This document shows, piece by piece, positions 17,838 to 28,478 of a stretch of 64,000 bases of DNA. The notes below the pieces were generated by a model, which saw only the letters and a program-made list of their open reading frames with translations, did no database searches and was not told the origin of the DNA. Within the stretch, counting starts at the first letter, position 1, and the number at the start of each line of letters is the position of its first letter. The stretch comes from Ignavibacteriales bacterium (GTDB lineage Bacteria; Bacteroidota; Ignavibacteria; Ignavibacteriales; Melioribacteraceae): assembly GCA_026390795.1 (NCBI GenBank), contig JAPLFG010000002.1:62001-126000 (forward strand). Reading direction: 5' to 3'. The position numbers and the translations under genes are program-made.

Positions 17838-18803
17838 ATGGGAGATCAAAACATCATTTCTGTTGATTTTGGCGGGACAAAAATATTATCCGCCTTAATA
17901 AACGTAAATAATGAAATTGTATCGCGCTTGAAAATTCCTACGAATATCGAAAAAGGAAACGAATTTTTGGTTAAGTCAATTGCCAACTCGGTAAAAAAAA
18001 TATTGGAAGAGAATAAATTAAATGAGCATGATGTAAAAGCTCTTTGTCTTGGAGTTCCCGGGACTGTAAATCCTTTCAGCGGATTAATTGGAAATGCACC
18101 GAATCTTGGCATTAAAGATTTTAATATAAAAGAAGCTCTGTCCAGAGAAATTAATATCCCGGTATTGATCGAAAACGATGTTAACCTTGCTGGTCTTGGA
18201 ATAAAAAAATTTGAATTAGGTGCCGATGTAAAAAATATGCTTGTCGTTTTTGTTGGTACCGGTATCGGAGGCGCATTCTTTTTCGATGGCAAATTATACC
18301 GTGGTTCATCATTTTTTGCCGGCGAGATTGGGCATATAATTGTCGAGCCTAAAGGTGAGTTCTCTACATTTTCAAACCGGACAACTTTTGAAATGACCGC
18401 AAGCAGGACAGCTATAGTGCGTGAAATAATAAGAGGCTTGAATAAAGGGAAGAAGAGTATTCTGAAAGAATATAAATCGCCTAAAAAACAATTGAAGAGT
18501 AAAGCGCTTGCCGATGCATTGAAAAAAGAAGATCCATTGGCAACAAAATGTGTAAGTAAAGCTGCAGTAACTATAGGAACCGTACTGGGAAGCATAACAA
18601 CATTACTTAATATTGATACCATCGTACTTGGCGGCGGTGTTATAGAAGCTATGCACGAATTCATGGTGCCAAAGATTGAAAAAGCGTTTAAGGAATCTGT
18701 TCTGACTGACGCGGGAAAAATTGTAAAAATTTTTGAAACGAAACTTGGCGATGATGCGGCTCTTTACGGCGGTGTTGCTTTAGCGGAAGAATTCTTAAAA
18801 TAA
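17838..18803 (+). CDS. ROK family sugar kinase (glucokinase-like)
   Basis: The 321-residue protein has the ROK/hexokinase fold: phosphate-1 motif DFGGTK (residues 10-15), LGVPGTVNP near residue 75, ENDVNLAGLG with the catalytic Asp near residue 115, and GTGIGGAFFFDGKLYRG near residue 140. GEIGH carries the sugar-contact Glu and His. The ROK zinc signature (CxCGxxGCxE) that normally follows GEIGH is missing; the segment reads EFSTFSNRTTFE, with no cysteines. The sugar is not readable; glucose is the default guess. A GGAGAAAG ribosome site precedes the ATG. Confidence 0.85.
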   Translation: MGDQNIISVDFGGTKILSALINVNNEIVSRLKIPTNIEKGNEFLVKSIANSVKKILEENKLNEHDVKALCLGVPGTVNPFSGLIGNAPNLGIKDFNIKEALSREINIPVLIENDVNLAGLGIKKFELGADVKNMLVVFVGTGIGGAFFFDGKLYRGSSFFAGEIGHIIVEPKGEFSTFSNRTTFEMTASRTAIVREIIRGLNKGKKSILKEYKSPKKQLKSKALADALKKEDPLATKCVSKAAVTIGTVLGSITTLLNIDTIVLGGGVIEAMHEFMVPKIEKAFKESVLTDAGKIVKIFETKLGDDAALYGGVALAEEFLK

Positions 18804-18816
18804 TTTATTAATGAAT

Positions 18817-20757
18817 TTATAATCCGAATTGTTTATCAATCTGTTCAAGTTGATCCGTTACTTCAGTCCAATGGTTGTACTGAATCTCCAGTCCAGACTT
18901 TGTTTTTTCGTACGATAAATTTTTTTCTTTAGCAAGTTGAGGATTGCTGAAAATATTCGGATCGATGAGCTCAGATTCCAATTTAATTTTCAATTCTTCC
19001 AATTTCTGAATTTCTTTCTCGCAACGTTTAAGCTCTGTTTTTAAATCTTTCGTTAGAACAAATTTTTGTTGACGAATTTCTGCTTCTTGCCTTTTTTGGT
19101 CTTTCCGGGTATTCTTTTGTTCGGAAGTTTTATTGTTAATCTCAATCTGTTCTTCTTCTTTCTTCTTTTGTAGATAATAGTCAATCCCGCCTACATTTAC
19201 TTTTACATGCTGATCGCGTATTTCCAAAACTTTAGTAGTAATCGATTCGAGAAAATCAATATCGTGCGAAACTATAATAAGAGTGCCGGAAAATTCCACA
19301 AGCGCCCGCTTCAAAATTTCTTTTGAAGAAAAATCGAGGTGATTTGTCGGTTCATCGAGAATTATTAGATTACTTTGCGTGAGGAGAAGTCGCGCAAGAG
19401 CAACCCGGCTCTTCTCACCTCCGGAGAGCACTTTTACTTTTTTGAAGACATCATCACCAGAAAATAGAAATGAACCTAAAATTGATCTTATGTGCCCAAC
19501 ACTCAAATCATTATTCATTTCTTCAAGAGTATCTATTAGATCATCCTCGGGGTTCAATGCGTCAGCAACTTCCTGCTCGTAGTAAGATACCATCGTGTTG
19601 TGACCGTAATTAATTTCACCGCTGGATGGTTCTAATTTTCCACCAATGATTTTTGCCAGTGTTGTCTTTCCGGCACCGTTGGGTCCAACAATAGCAATCT
19701 TATCTCCACGTTCAATCAATAGGTCTACATTTTTTAAAACATCTAATTCTGCGTAAGATTTGGAAACATTTTTCAATTCAACCGGAACCACACCGCTTCT
19801 GGGCGGTTCCGGAAATCTTAATTCAATTCTTTTCTCTTCTTCAGCAATCGAAATTGAATCTAGTTTTTCGAGCTGTTTAATTCTGCTTTGAACTTGTTTT
19901 GATTTGGTAGATTTATAACGGAATCGTTCAATAAATTTTTCCGTCTCTTTAATTTTTTTTTCTTGAGTTTTTTGTTGTGCTCGGAGTTGAATGTCGCGTT
20001 CGTCTTTGAATTTCAGATAGGAGCTATAATTCCCCGGGAAAAAGCCGATCTGTTTATCAAAAACTTCCAGCGTTTTGTTCGTAACGCTGTCCACAAAATG
20101 TCTATCATGGGAAACAATTACTAACGAACCTTTAAAGTTTTGTAAAAATTCTTCAAGCCAGGTTAGTGTATCAAGATCAAGATGGTTAGTAGGTTCATCA
20201 AGAAGAATCAAATCATTTTCTGCCAGAAGAATCTGCGCAAGCTGAATACGCATCTGCCACCCGCCGGAAAACTCAGCGGTGCTTCTTGCGAAATCTTTAT
20301 TCTTAAATCCGAGTCCGGCTAGTACTTTTTCAATCTTAGAATCTGCAGAGTAAAAATCAATTTCATCTTTCTTGTGATGAATTTCGCCGAGCTCTTCAAC
20401 TAATTCTTCCCGGTCTTCATCCAAGAGGGTGGGAGTGTTAAGTCCCTCTAATATTTCTTTTTCACGTTCATCCAAAGATTTAAGATCTGGCAGGGAGGAT
20501 TTAACTTCCGCAAATAATGTTTGCCCCTTTGATGATATTAAATCTTGTTGAAGATACCCGATTCGGATTCCTTTTTGTCTGAAGATTTCACCCGTCTCCG
20601 GTCTTTCAATTCCATAAAGTAGTTTTAATAGAGTTGATTTGCCGGTTCCATTTGAACCGACAAGAGCAATTTTATCGTGCTTACTTATTCTGAGATTAAC
20701 ATCCTCAAATAAATTTAGTCCTGTAAATTGAATTGAAAGATTTTTTATATCAATCAT
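18817..20757 (-). CDS. ABC-F family ATPase (duplicated ATP-binding cassette)
   Basis: The 646-residue soluble protein has two ATP-binding cassettes and no membrane segments. Cassette 1: Walker A GSNGTGKST (about residue 35), signature FSGGWQMR, Walker B LILLDEPTNHLD. A charged linker with FIERFRYKSTKSKQ sits between. Cassette 2: GPNGAGKTT (about 360), signature LSGGEKSRVALARLLL, LIILDEPTNHLD. A C-terminal coiled coil (about 545-640) is typical of the Uup/YheS/YdiF branches. ABC-F proteins act on ribosomes in translation or antibiotic protection; which role applies here is unknown. It converges on the ROK gene. Confidence 0.92.
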   Translation of the reverse strand: MIDIKNLSIQFTGLNLFEDVNLRISKHDKIALVGSNGTGKSTLLKLLYGIERPETGEIFRQKGIRIGYLQQDLISSKGQTLFAEVKSSLPDLKSLDEREKEILEGLNTPTLLDEDREELVEELGEIHHKKDEIDFYSADSKIEKVLAGLGFKNKDFARSTAEFSGGWQMRIQLAQILLAENDLILLDEPTNHLDLDTLTWLEEFLQNFKGSLVIVSHDRHFVDSVTNKTLEVFDKQIGFFPGNYSSYLKFKDERDIQLRAQQKTQEKKIKETEKFIERFRYKSTKSKQVQSRIKQLEKLDSISIAEEEKRIELRFPEPPRSGVVPVELKNVSKSYAELDVLKNVDLLIERGDKIAIVGPNGAGKTTLAKIIGGKLEPSSGEINYGHNTMVSYYEQEVADALNPEDDLIDTLEEMNNDLSVGHIRSILGSFLFSGDDVFKKVKVLSGGEKSRVALARLLLTQSNLIILDEPTNHLDFSSKEILKRALVEFSGTLIIVSHDIDFLESITTKVLEIRDQHVKVNVGGIDYYLQKKKEEEQIEINNKTSEQKNTRKDQKRQEAEIRQQKFVLTKDLKTELKRCEKEIQKLEELKIKLESELIDPNIFSNPQLAKEKNLSYEKTKSGLEIQYNHWTEVTDQLEQIDKQFGL

Positions 20758-20799
20758 CTTATTCCGAATATCCTAATGCGGTTTGCTGAGTCATGTAAT

Positions 20800-23031
20800 C
20801 TATTTCCTAACTACGGCAACTTTGGAAGTCTTTACATTATTTGCTTCCTGATCATAAGCAGCAATTATATAAATTCCTGTAGGAACCGGATTACCGTTCA
20901 GATCTTTCCCATCCCAAAATGCAATCTTTCCGCCGGGAGAATCAAATTCATTAATTAATTTACCGCTGATTGAAAATATTTTGATGCTGCTGTTTCCGAT
21001 AAGTCCATCTATTGTAAGAGAAGTTGTACCATCATTAAGAATGAACGGATTTGGGTAAACAAATATCTCACTAAAACTTTGTAAAGGTTGAATTGATGAT
21101 GTCTGAAGAGCTGCCAAACCAAAATCTGTTCCTATGTAAGCAATTCCATTTTTTGCGTCGAAAGCAATACTCTTTATTTCATCATTTGGTAAAGGTGAAT
21201 TATTTGAATCGTATTGATGGAGAAGTTGAATCCCATCAGAAGATAAGACGAAAACACCTTGAGTTGTCCCAATCCATTTTTGATCTAGAGGATCGATAGC
21301 AATACATGTTACAGTTTGATTGCGCAATGCCAATCCAAGATTGCTTGTTACTTTTGGTTTAGAAGGATCTATGATTACATTTAATCCAACATTTGTTCCT
21401 ACCCACAAATAACCTCGCTGATCTATAGCAAGCGCGGTAATTAGATCGCTCAATAAACCATTTGCCGAATTTAAAAATCCTTGAGTGTCATTGGTTAGAT
21501 CATCAAGTGTTTTATTCTCGTTAAAATAATATAAGCCAAATCTGCTACCAGTAACCGTTACTGTAAACCATTTGGTATCATATTGATCAATTACTAGTTT
21601 CTCTACATTATCGCCTTGGGTCAGTTGCGGATTTGAAAATGAAAAGTTAATCCAGTTATTCTGCTTTGTTAAAACACTTAACGGTTTTTGCGATGCTGAT
21701 TGAGTGTTTAGAATCCATAAGTTTCCTTTTGAATCTGTTTTGCAATCTGGTACAGCTAGATAAAGAGGGTTCTTATAATATCCGACTAATGTACTGTTGT
21801 AAGTGGTAATCGTATCTATTTTTTCATTCTTCAGTATTGCTAAACCATTACCCCAATTGCACAAATATATTGAAGAATCGGGTGCCGCATAAACATTATA
21901 GTAATCGTTTGAAGGAAGTATTGGATAGTTAGTTCTATCAAAAACCTTCCAAACACTACCGTCAAATTTGAAAAATCCTTTTCCGGTATTATTCTTTCCC
22001 GTTGCAACCCACAAATTTCCGCTTGGATCGACAGAAAGATTCACAAATAAATTGCCAGCCGGACCATTAGGATATAATGTGCGTACTTTACTGTTTTTAA
22101 TCTCAATTAGTCCTTGTGTAGATGAAATGTAAATTGTTTGATCCGCGGCAACTTTAATAGTATTAAATGTTGCAGCACTGTTCTGATAAAGTAAAGTTGA
22201 TTGTCCGGCAGAGTATTTATACAGTTCATGCGGTGTAATAACGAAAAGCGAATTGCCAGAGACTACCATATCACTTACGTTACTTTCTTGAAACGCACTA
22301 GGTTGCCATGATTTATTAATTAATTGAAATACTCCACGTGAAGTTGCAAGTAAAATCTGTCCGTTAAATTCAAGAACTCGGCTAGCTGAAGGAGATGGGA
22401 AACTTGGTAAAAACGATGAGAGATAATATGTATCCCATGATTCCGGAACAGAAAGATTTTGAGCACCCGCTTTTTGTATCGCAACTCCGTATTGAGTTAC
22501 GGCATAAACCAAAGTTGATTTATAAGTACTTATCACTTTCGATTCTGCTGGGAAATTACCCAGTTTTAAAAATGAATCAATAAAAGAGATTGTTTTGGCG
22601 TCGATAATTGCTAAACCGAAATCGAATGATACGTAAACAGAATCACCTTTGACGAGAATTCCATTGATCTGTTTTAGAGTTTTATTGGAATTAGAAATAT
22701 CAATTATTTTTTGGAGTGAATTGTCTTTCGTATCAAGTATATTGATATATCCCTCTTGCGAGCCAATCCAAATTCTATCTTTATTATCAACAGCGATTGC
22801 AGTAAGTGCCTGACTGTTCAATCCATCGGCTTTAGTTAAGACCGAAAAGCTACTGTCGGCAGAATTGAATTTGAAAGCAGCACCTTGAGTTGCAGCCCAT
22901 ACTCCGGATGAAGTAACCACCGCGTCGTTAATACTTTTCATATCAGAATAAATTTTCCATTGTCCTACAGCTTGAGCAAAAATAGAATTGCTGAATACAA
23001 TGACAATCAAGCAGATTTTAATTGTCCGCAT
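20800..23031 (-). CDS. PorZ-like two-propeller protein with T9SS sorting tail
   Basis: This 743-residue secreted protein starts with a signal peptide (cleaved after FAQA) and continues with many WD-like repeats of the two-component-regulator propeller type (IAVDNKDRIWIGSQEG, LWVATGKNNTG, YLWVGTNVGLN, QKWIGTTQGVF), enough for two beta-propellers. It ends with a T9SS type A tail (VYPNPF...GIYIIAAYDQ...KVAVVRK). Size and layout match PorZ, part of the T9SS attachment complex of Porphyromonas; a plain T9SS cargo is the alternative. The start at 23031 is chosen for GAGGAA seven bases upstream; an in-frame start 75 bases further upstream adds a non-signal stretch. Confidence 0.8.
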   Translation of the reverse strand: MRTIKICLIVIVFSNSIFAQAVGQWKIYSDMKSINDAVVTSSGVWAATQGAAFKFNSADSSFSVLTKADGLNSQALTAIAVDNKDRIWIGSQEGYINILDTKDNSLQKIIDISNSNKTLKQINGILVKGDSVYVSFDFGLAIIDAKTISFIDSFLKLGNFPAESKVISTYKSTLVYAVTQYGVAIQKAGAQNLSVPESWDTYYLSSFLPSFPSPSASRVLEFNGQILLATSRGVFQLINKSWQPSAFQESNVSDMVVSGNSLFVITPHELYKYSAGQSTLLYQNSAATFNTIKVAADQTIYISSTQGLIEIKNSKVRTLYPNGPAGNLFVNLSVDPSGNLWVATGKNNTGKGFFKFDGSVWKVFDRTNYPILPSNDYYNVYAAPDSSIYLCNWGNGLAILKNEKIDTITTYNSTLVGYYKNPLYLAVPDCKTDSKGNLWILNTQSASQKPLSVLTKQNNWINFSFSNPQLTQGDNVEKLVIDQYDTKWFTVTVTGSRFGLYYFNENKTLDDLTNDTQGFLNSANGLLSDLITALAIDQRGYLWVGTNVGLNVIIDPSKPKVTSNLGLALRNQTVTCIAIDPLDQKWIGTTQGVFVLSSDGIQLLHQYDSNNSPLPNDEIKSIAFDAKNGIAYIGTDFGLAALQTSSIQPLQSFSEIFVYPNPFILNDGTTSLTIDGLIGNSSIKIFSISGKLINEFDSPGGKIAFWDGKDLNGNPVPTGIYIIAAYDQEANNVKTSKVAVVRK

Positions 23032-23151
23032 GAATTCCTCTAATGATTTTTTAAAAAATGTTTGTTTAAAGACGCACAGCAAATTTACTCTTTTCAAATT
23101 GAACAAAAAGTAGAAAATTATTTCATGCGTCTCTGTCTTTGGTGAGATAAT

Positions 23152-23982
23152 TTATGCGTTGTGTTTTTGAATCATTTTTTTCATTGCTTCAAACTGGTTT
23201 TGACCGAGCGTAAATTTACCAAGAGTTTCTTCATCTAATTTCTTACCGCCGTGAAAATCCGAACCGCCCGATTCCAACAAACAATATTGATTCACTATTC
23301 CGCGGTAAAATTGTACTTGGTTTTCACTATGACTCGGATGTGTACATTCAATTCCATCAATTCCCGCTTTAATCAAATTCAGTAAAAGATTTTCTTTCAT
23401 ATATCCGGGATGCGCTATGAACGATAATCCGCCTGCATCGCTAATTAGTTTAAGAGCACTCTGCGAAGATACGTGAATTTTCCTCTCAAATGCAGGGCCA
23501 TAATCTCCGATATATTTTTCGAATGCTTCATTATAGTTTTTAATCAAGCCAAGCTCAATCATTGTATATGCTATATGCGGTCTCCCGATGGCACAATTTT
23601 GTGCGTGGTCAATAACATCATCCATTGTGATTTTCAAACCAAGGCCCTTTAATTTTTGCACCATTCTTTTCGCGCGGTGCATCCGTTCATCTCTAAAGAA
23701 ACTAAGATATTTTAGAAGTTCCTCATTTTCAATGTCAATAAAATAAGCAAGAAGATGAACTTCTTTTTCATCAACATCAGTGCTGATTTCCATACCGGGA
23801 ATAATTTCAATTCCTAAATCTTTTGCGCATTCAACAGCTTCTTTTATTCCGTTTATACTGTCATGATCGGTAATACTAATAATATCAAGACCGCACTTAT
23901 GAGCTTTTTGTACTAACTCCGCCGGTGTAAAAATACCATCCGAATAGTTTGTGTGTGTGTGAAGATCTATTTTAAGAGACAT
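23152..23982 (-). CDS. PHP-domain phosphoesterase (RNase AM/YciV-like)
   Basis: The 276-residue metal-dependent phosphoesterase has the PHP motifs: DLHTHTNYSDG (residues 5-15), ITDHDSINGIKEA (about 37-49), EIIPGMEIS (about 59), a central domain with GRPHIA (about 133), FIAHPGY (about 193) and a closing GGSDFHGG (about 238). Homologues (E. coli YciV/RNase AM, C. violaceum NPase) act on 3',5'-bisphosphate nucleotides or RNA 5' ends. Its start lies 3 bases after the Crp/Fnr gene stop, so both are likely one transcript. Confidence 0.9.
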   Translation of the reverse strand: MSLKIDLHTHTNYSDGIFTPAELVQKAHKCGLDIISITDHDSINGIKEAVECAKDLGIEIIPGMEISTDVDEKEVHLLAYFIDIENEELLKYLSFFRDERMHRAKRMVQKLKGLGLKITMDDVIDHAQNCAIGRPHIAYTMIELGLIKNYNEAFEKYIGDYGPAFERKIHVSSQSALKLISDAGGLSFIAHPGYMKENLLLNLIKAGIDGIECTHPSHSENQVQFYRGIVNQYCLLESGGSDFHGGKKLDEETLGKFTLGQNQFEAMKKMIQKHNA

Positions 23983-23985
23983 CGT

Positions 23986-24666
23986 TTAGATAAACATTCC
24001 TTTGAATTTTTCATAATCCAGGATTCTCAATTTTGAACCTTCCAATTCGATCAATCCTTTTTTAGCAAAGGAATGTAAAGTTCTAGAAATTGTCTCTCTT
24101 GATGTTCCTGCCATATTTGCTAAATCTTGTTGCAAAGGAAGCTTATCGATTTCAACTTTACCTTGTTTAATCTTTCCGACTTCATCGGCCAATTGAAGTA
24201 GGACAGAGGCAACTTTACCTTCAGCGTCTTTCAATGAAAGTGCTTTAATTTTCATATCTGCCGCACGCAATCTTCTTGTGAGTTCCTGCAGTAGTACAAT
24301 TGAAATCTCGGGATGTTCGTGAAGCAGATTCATAAAATCGTTTCTCTGTAACATAAAAAGTTCAGTGTCTTCTGTCGCAACTACTGTAGCCGAACGTGTT
24401 AATCCGTCCAGTATTGCCATCTCACCGAAGAAATCGCTTTCAGTAAGGATTGTAAGAATTACTTCACGGCCGTCATTACTCGATCTGGCAACTTTAACTT
24501 TTCCTGTAACAATTACAAAAAGGGCTGTGCCGGATTCTTCTTCCATCAAAATTACTTCATTTTTTTTGAAATTTTTACGAGAGCCTGTCTTCTCGATCTT
24601 ATCGAGAGCTTCATCAGGAAGTTCGGAAAAAATTGGAACGGATGACAAAAACTTTGGCGATTCCAT
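23986..24666 (-). CDS. Crp/Fnr family transcriptional regulator
   Basis: The about 226-residue protein has an N-terminal cyclic-nucleotide-binding beta-barrel (about 10-125, with GREVILTILTESDFFGEMAI and RSATVVATEDTEL), a dimer helix, and a C-terminal winged helix-turn-helix (QQDLANMAGTSRETISRTL, about 172-190). FGEM and RS at the phosphate-cassette positions resemble cAMP-type binding pockets, but c-di-GMP or no ligand is possible. There are no Cys clusters, so it is not an Fnr-type oxygen sensor. The ATG at 24666 is chosen; a TTG 12 bases upstream is in frame. Confidence 0.9.
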   Translation of the reverse strand: MESPKFLSSVPIFSELPDEALDKIEKTGSRKNFKKNEVILMEEESGTALFVIVTGKVKVARSSNDGREVILTILTESDFFGEMAILDGLTRSATVVATEDTELFMLQRNDFMNLLHEHPEISIVLLQELTRRLRAADMKIKALSLKDAEGKVASVLLQLADEVGKIKQGKVEIDKLPLQQDLANMAGTSRETISRTLHSFAKKGLIELEGSKLRILDYEKFKGMFI

Positions 24667-24790
24667 TTTTACTCTCAAAATAATTGTGATTGTTTTTTGC
24701 TAATAGTTTTCTTAGTCACATACTCAAGATAAATTTTTCAAATCAAATCAACAATCATTATCTTAAAATTATTTATCTCCTATTCTTAAA

Positions 24791-24819
24791 TTGAAACTTC
24801 AAACTCGTTTAACTATATT
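24791..24819 (+). promoter_or_regulatory. Probable sigma-70-type promoter of gap
   Basis: TTGAAA (24791-24796) and TATATT (24814-24819) are separated by 17 bases, the ideal spacing, and lie about 40 bases before the gap start codon. This is read by eye; no transcript start is known. Confidence 0.5.
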
Positions 24820-24847
24820 TACACCCGAATTTATTCTAATGTATTGA

Positions 24848-25918
<1,071 letters not shown>

Positions 25919-25938
25919 TTGCATTAAGCATTTTAGCC

Positions 25939-25977
25939 AAGACGCAGACCATAATGTTTTGGCTGCGTCTTTTTTTT
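25939..25977 (+). terminator. Rho-independent terminator after gap
   Basis: A 9-bp stem AAGACGCAG/CTGCGTCTT (25939-25947 with 25963-25971) has a 15-base loop and is followed by a run of eight T. It sits 21 bases after the gap stop and 31 before pgk, so pgk is either transcribed by read-through or from its own promoter. Confidence 0.88.
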
Positions 25978-26008
25978 AGGAATTTTGTATTTGCAGTGGA
26001 GGATTAAA

Positions 26009-27208
26009 ATGAAAAAAATGAGTATTGACAAAGTTGGTTTGAAAGGAAAGCGTGTTCTTGTCCGGGTCGATTTTAATGTCCCGCTCGATGAGAATTTGAA
26101 AATTACCGATGATATTAGAATTACATCTGCTTTGCCGACTATCAAAAAAATCATTGGTGACGGCGGACGTTGTATTTTGATGAGCCATCTTGGAAGACCA
26201 AAGGGAGGTCCGAATCCAAAATATAGTTTGAAACCGGTGGCTGTTCGTCTTGGTGAATTGCTCGATATGGATGTGAAATTTGCGCCTGATTGTATTGGCG
26301 ATCAGGTAAAAGCAATTGTTAATTCGCTGCAAGACGGTCAAGTATTGCTTCTGGAAAATTTACGATTTCATCCTGAAGAAGAAAAAAATGTTCCTGAATT
26401 TGCCCAACAGCTTGCCGAACTTGGTGATGTTTATATTAATGATGCTTTTGGCAGTGCACACCGTGCGCATGCATCCACCGAGGGTGTAACCAAGTATATT
26501 AAAATTTGCGCTGCGGGATATTTGATGCAGAAAGAGTTAGACTATCTTGGAGAAGCTATTGCAAATCCGGTTCGTCCATTCACTGCAATTCTCGGCGGGT
26601 CTAAAATCTCCGGTAAGATTGATGTAATAGATAATCTACTTCCGAAAGTGGATAATCTTTTAATCGGCGGCGGAATGGCTTATACTTTTTATAAAGCATT
26701 GGGATATGAAATTGGATCTTCTCTTCTTGAAGCAGAAAAAGTTGATCTTGCTAAACAGATGCTGGAAAAATTTAAAACTTCCAAAGCAAAAGTATTGTTA
26801 CCAAAAGATAATTTAGTTGCCGCTGAATTTAAGAATGAATCTCTTTCAACTGTAGTTGATGCGGATAAAATTCCATCAGACAAAATGGGTTTAGATATTG
26901 GACCGAAGACAATTGAAGAATTCAAAAAAATAATTCTTTCCAGCAAGACAATTATTTGGAATGGACCGATGGGAGTTTTTGAATTTGATAATTTTGCGAA
27001 TGGGACTGATGAGATTGCCGGAGCTTTAGCAGAAGCAACCAAAAATGGGTCTATAACAATTATTGGCGGCGGTGATTCTGCTGCTGCAATTAAAAAAGCC
27101 GGACTTGATGATAAAGTTTCTCACGTTTCAACAGGAGGCGGTGCTTCCTTAGAATTTCTTGAGGGAAAAATTTTACCCGGCGTTGAAGCATTAAATGATG
27201 ATAAATAA
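26009..27208 (+). CDS. pgk: Phosphoglycerate kinase
   Basis: PGK transfers phosphate from 1,3-bisphosphoglycerate to ADP. The 399-residue protein has the N-terminal signature [14 protein letters not shown], substrate motifs [10 protein letters not shown] and [27 protein letters not shown], and the C-terminal nucleotide segment GGGDSAAA followed by [16 protein letters not shown]. The ATG at 26009 is preferred because GGAGGAT lies 8 bases before it; upstream in-frame codons would add eight residues and hide this site. Confidence 0.97.
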   Translation: MKKMSIDKVGLKGKRVLVRVDFNVPLDENLKITDDIRITSALPTIKKIIGDGGRCILMSHLGRPKGGPNPKYSLKPVAVRLGELLDMDVKFAPDCIGDQVKAIVNSLQDGQVLLLENLRFHPEEEKNVPEFAQQLAELGDVYINDAFGSAHRAHASTEGVTKYIKICAAGYLMQKELDYLGEAIANPVRPFTAILGGSKISGKIDVIDNLLPKVDNLLIGGGMAYTFYKALGYEIGSSLLEAEKVDLAKQMLEKFKTSKAKVLLPKDNLVAAEFKNESLSTVVDADKIPSDKMGLDIGPKTIEEFKKIILSSKTIIWNGPMGVFEFDNFANGTDEIAGALAEATKNGSITIIGGGDSAAAIKKAGLDDKVSHVSTGGGASLEFLEGKILPGVEALNDDK

Positions 27209-27240
27209 TTAGATAGACTTCTGAAATATTATTTCTTGAT

Positions 27241-27352
27241 GGTCATTGCGAGGAATGTCCCTAAGGGATCCCTTTCGGGAAAATAACGAAGCAATCTTAA
27301 TTTAGACAAAAAGCTAACTATAGTTTGCTTCGCTTCGCTCGCAAGGACAAAT
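27241..27352. repeat. Small palindromic intergenic repeat, type 1 (longer copy)
   Basis: This 112-base stretch starts GGTCATTGCGAGGAA and ends TTCGCTTCGCTCGCAAGGAC, so its ends are inverted copies. It also has an inner stem (CCCTAAGGGATCCCTTTCGGG) and the phrase ACGAAGCAATCTT, the hallmark of a widespread GCGAGGAGCGAAGCAATC palindromic repeat. It lies between pgk and the rhomboid gene. Confidence 0.75.
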
Positions 27353-27491
27353 GTTGGATTTTGTTAGATGTTTTTAAGAGAAAGATATATTCTTGTTCTT
27401 TATCTTAATCATAATCTTGCTCTTATTCTATTCATAATTGCGTATGTTTCCGCAACTGAAAAAAATGATTATAAATTTAATTGGAATATAA

Positions 27492-28478
27492 ATGGGATTA
27501 GATTCAAGAGATTATTACCGACCATCCGGAATGAGCGGCTTCAGCTTCTTTCCGCCTGTATTGAAATATTTATTAATTACGAATGGTGTGGTTTATTTCA
27601 TACAAATAATTTCACAAATGTTTGTATACGGTTATTTCTCCGCAGGACAACCAGTGACTTATGGAGATATTATCACTAAGTATTTTGGTTTAATCCAATT
27701 AAGTAATGGTATGGTACCAATTTTAGATAATTTTGGACGAATAATGGGTGCGATACCAGCGAATTTTTATCCGTGGCAATTGATAACATATCAATTTATG
27801 CATGCTAATCTTACCCACATATTTTTTAATATGTTTATGCTCTGGATGTTCGGAATGGAAATTGAACATATAATGGGTTCCAAAAAGTTCTTAATTTTTT
27901 ATTTAGCATGCGGATTAGGTGCGGGCCTATTTCAAATAATACTTCCCCCAATGCTATCTGAAGTGACAGGACCAACAATTGGGGCTTCCGGAGCTGTTTT
28001 TGGAGTTATGATTGCATTTGCCATGTACTTCCCGGACCGCTATGTGTTCATATACTTTTTGATTCCGATAAAGACAAAATATTTAATGGCGATTTTGGTT
28101 GTTATAGAATTCATGTCGGTTGGAAATCAAAGCGTAGTAGCACATTTAGCTCATATCGGTGGCGCTATAACCGGTGTCATTCTAATTCTAATTAACCGCA
28201 AAAATGAATTTAGTAAAAAAAATATTTTTAGCTCTTTTAAAAAATCTAGTAATAACTTTTCTGCAGGCGGTTTCCAAAAAGCTTTCCGGAAAAATCCGTT
28301 TAAACAGGCCGATGTTGAAGATGCAAAGTTTTATGATATAAATGATAGCCGGAAAGAAGACGAGACCGTTTCTCAAGAGGAAATTGATAAAATACTTGAT
28401 AAGATTAGCCAGAGCGGATACCAAAAATTATCTGACCGTGAAAAGAAAATTTTATTTGAAGCCAGCAAGAAAAAATAA
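27492..28478 (+). CDS. Rhomboid family intramembrane serine protease
   Basis: The 328-residue protein is a polytopic membrane protease. The catalytic serine is in GASGAVFGV (near residue 168) and the catalytic histidine in HLAHIGGAITG (near residue 221). The loop-1 type motif WQLITYQFMHANLTHIFFNMFMLWMFG is complete in a six-helix core (about 20-235). A hydrophilic cytoplasmic tail of about 90 residues follows, ending in a helix LDKISQSGYQKLSDREKKILF that is common in Bacteroidota rhomboids. Substrates are unknown. The stop overlaps the following lipoprotein gene. Confidence 0.93.
   Translation: MGLDSRDYYRPSGMSGFSFFPPVLKYLLITNGVVYFIQIISQMFVYGYFSAGQPVTYGDIITKYFGLIQLSNGMVPILDNFGRIMGAIPANFYPWQLITYQFMHANLTHIFFNMFMLWMFGMEIEHIMGSKKFLIFYLACGLGAGLFQIILPPMLSEVTGPTIGASGAVFGVMIAFAMYFPDRYVFIYFLIPIKTKYLMAILVVIEFMSVGNQSVVAHLAHIGGAITGVILILINRKNEFSKKNIFSSFKKSSNNFSAGGFQKAFRKNPFKQADVEDAKFYDINDSRKEDETVSQEEIDKILDKISQSGYQKLSDREKKILFEASKKK

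Noticed and set aside
17846-18664. A 272-codon open frame on the minus strand opposite the ROK kinase
   Set aside because: It has Ser/Pro/Phe-rich text without any domain, while the plus-strand ROK frame has all motifs. It is the antisense shadow.
27368-27679. A 103-codon plus-strand frame before and across the rhomboid start
   Set aside because: It overlaps the rhomboid gene in another frame and has no family features; the rhomboid motifs fix the true frame.
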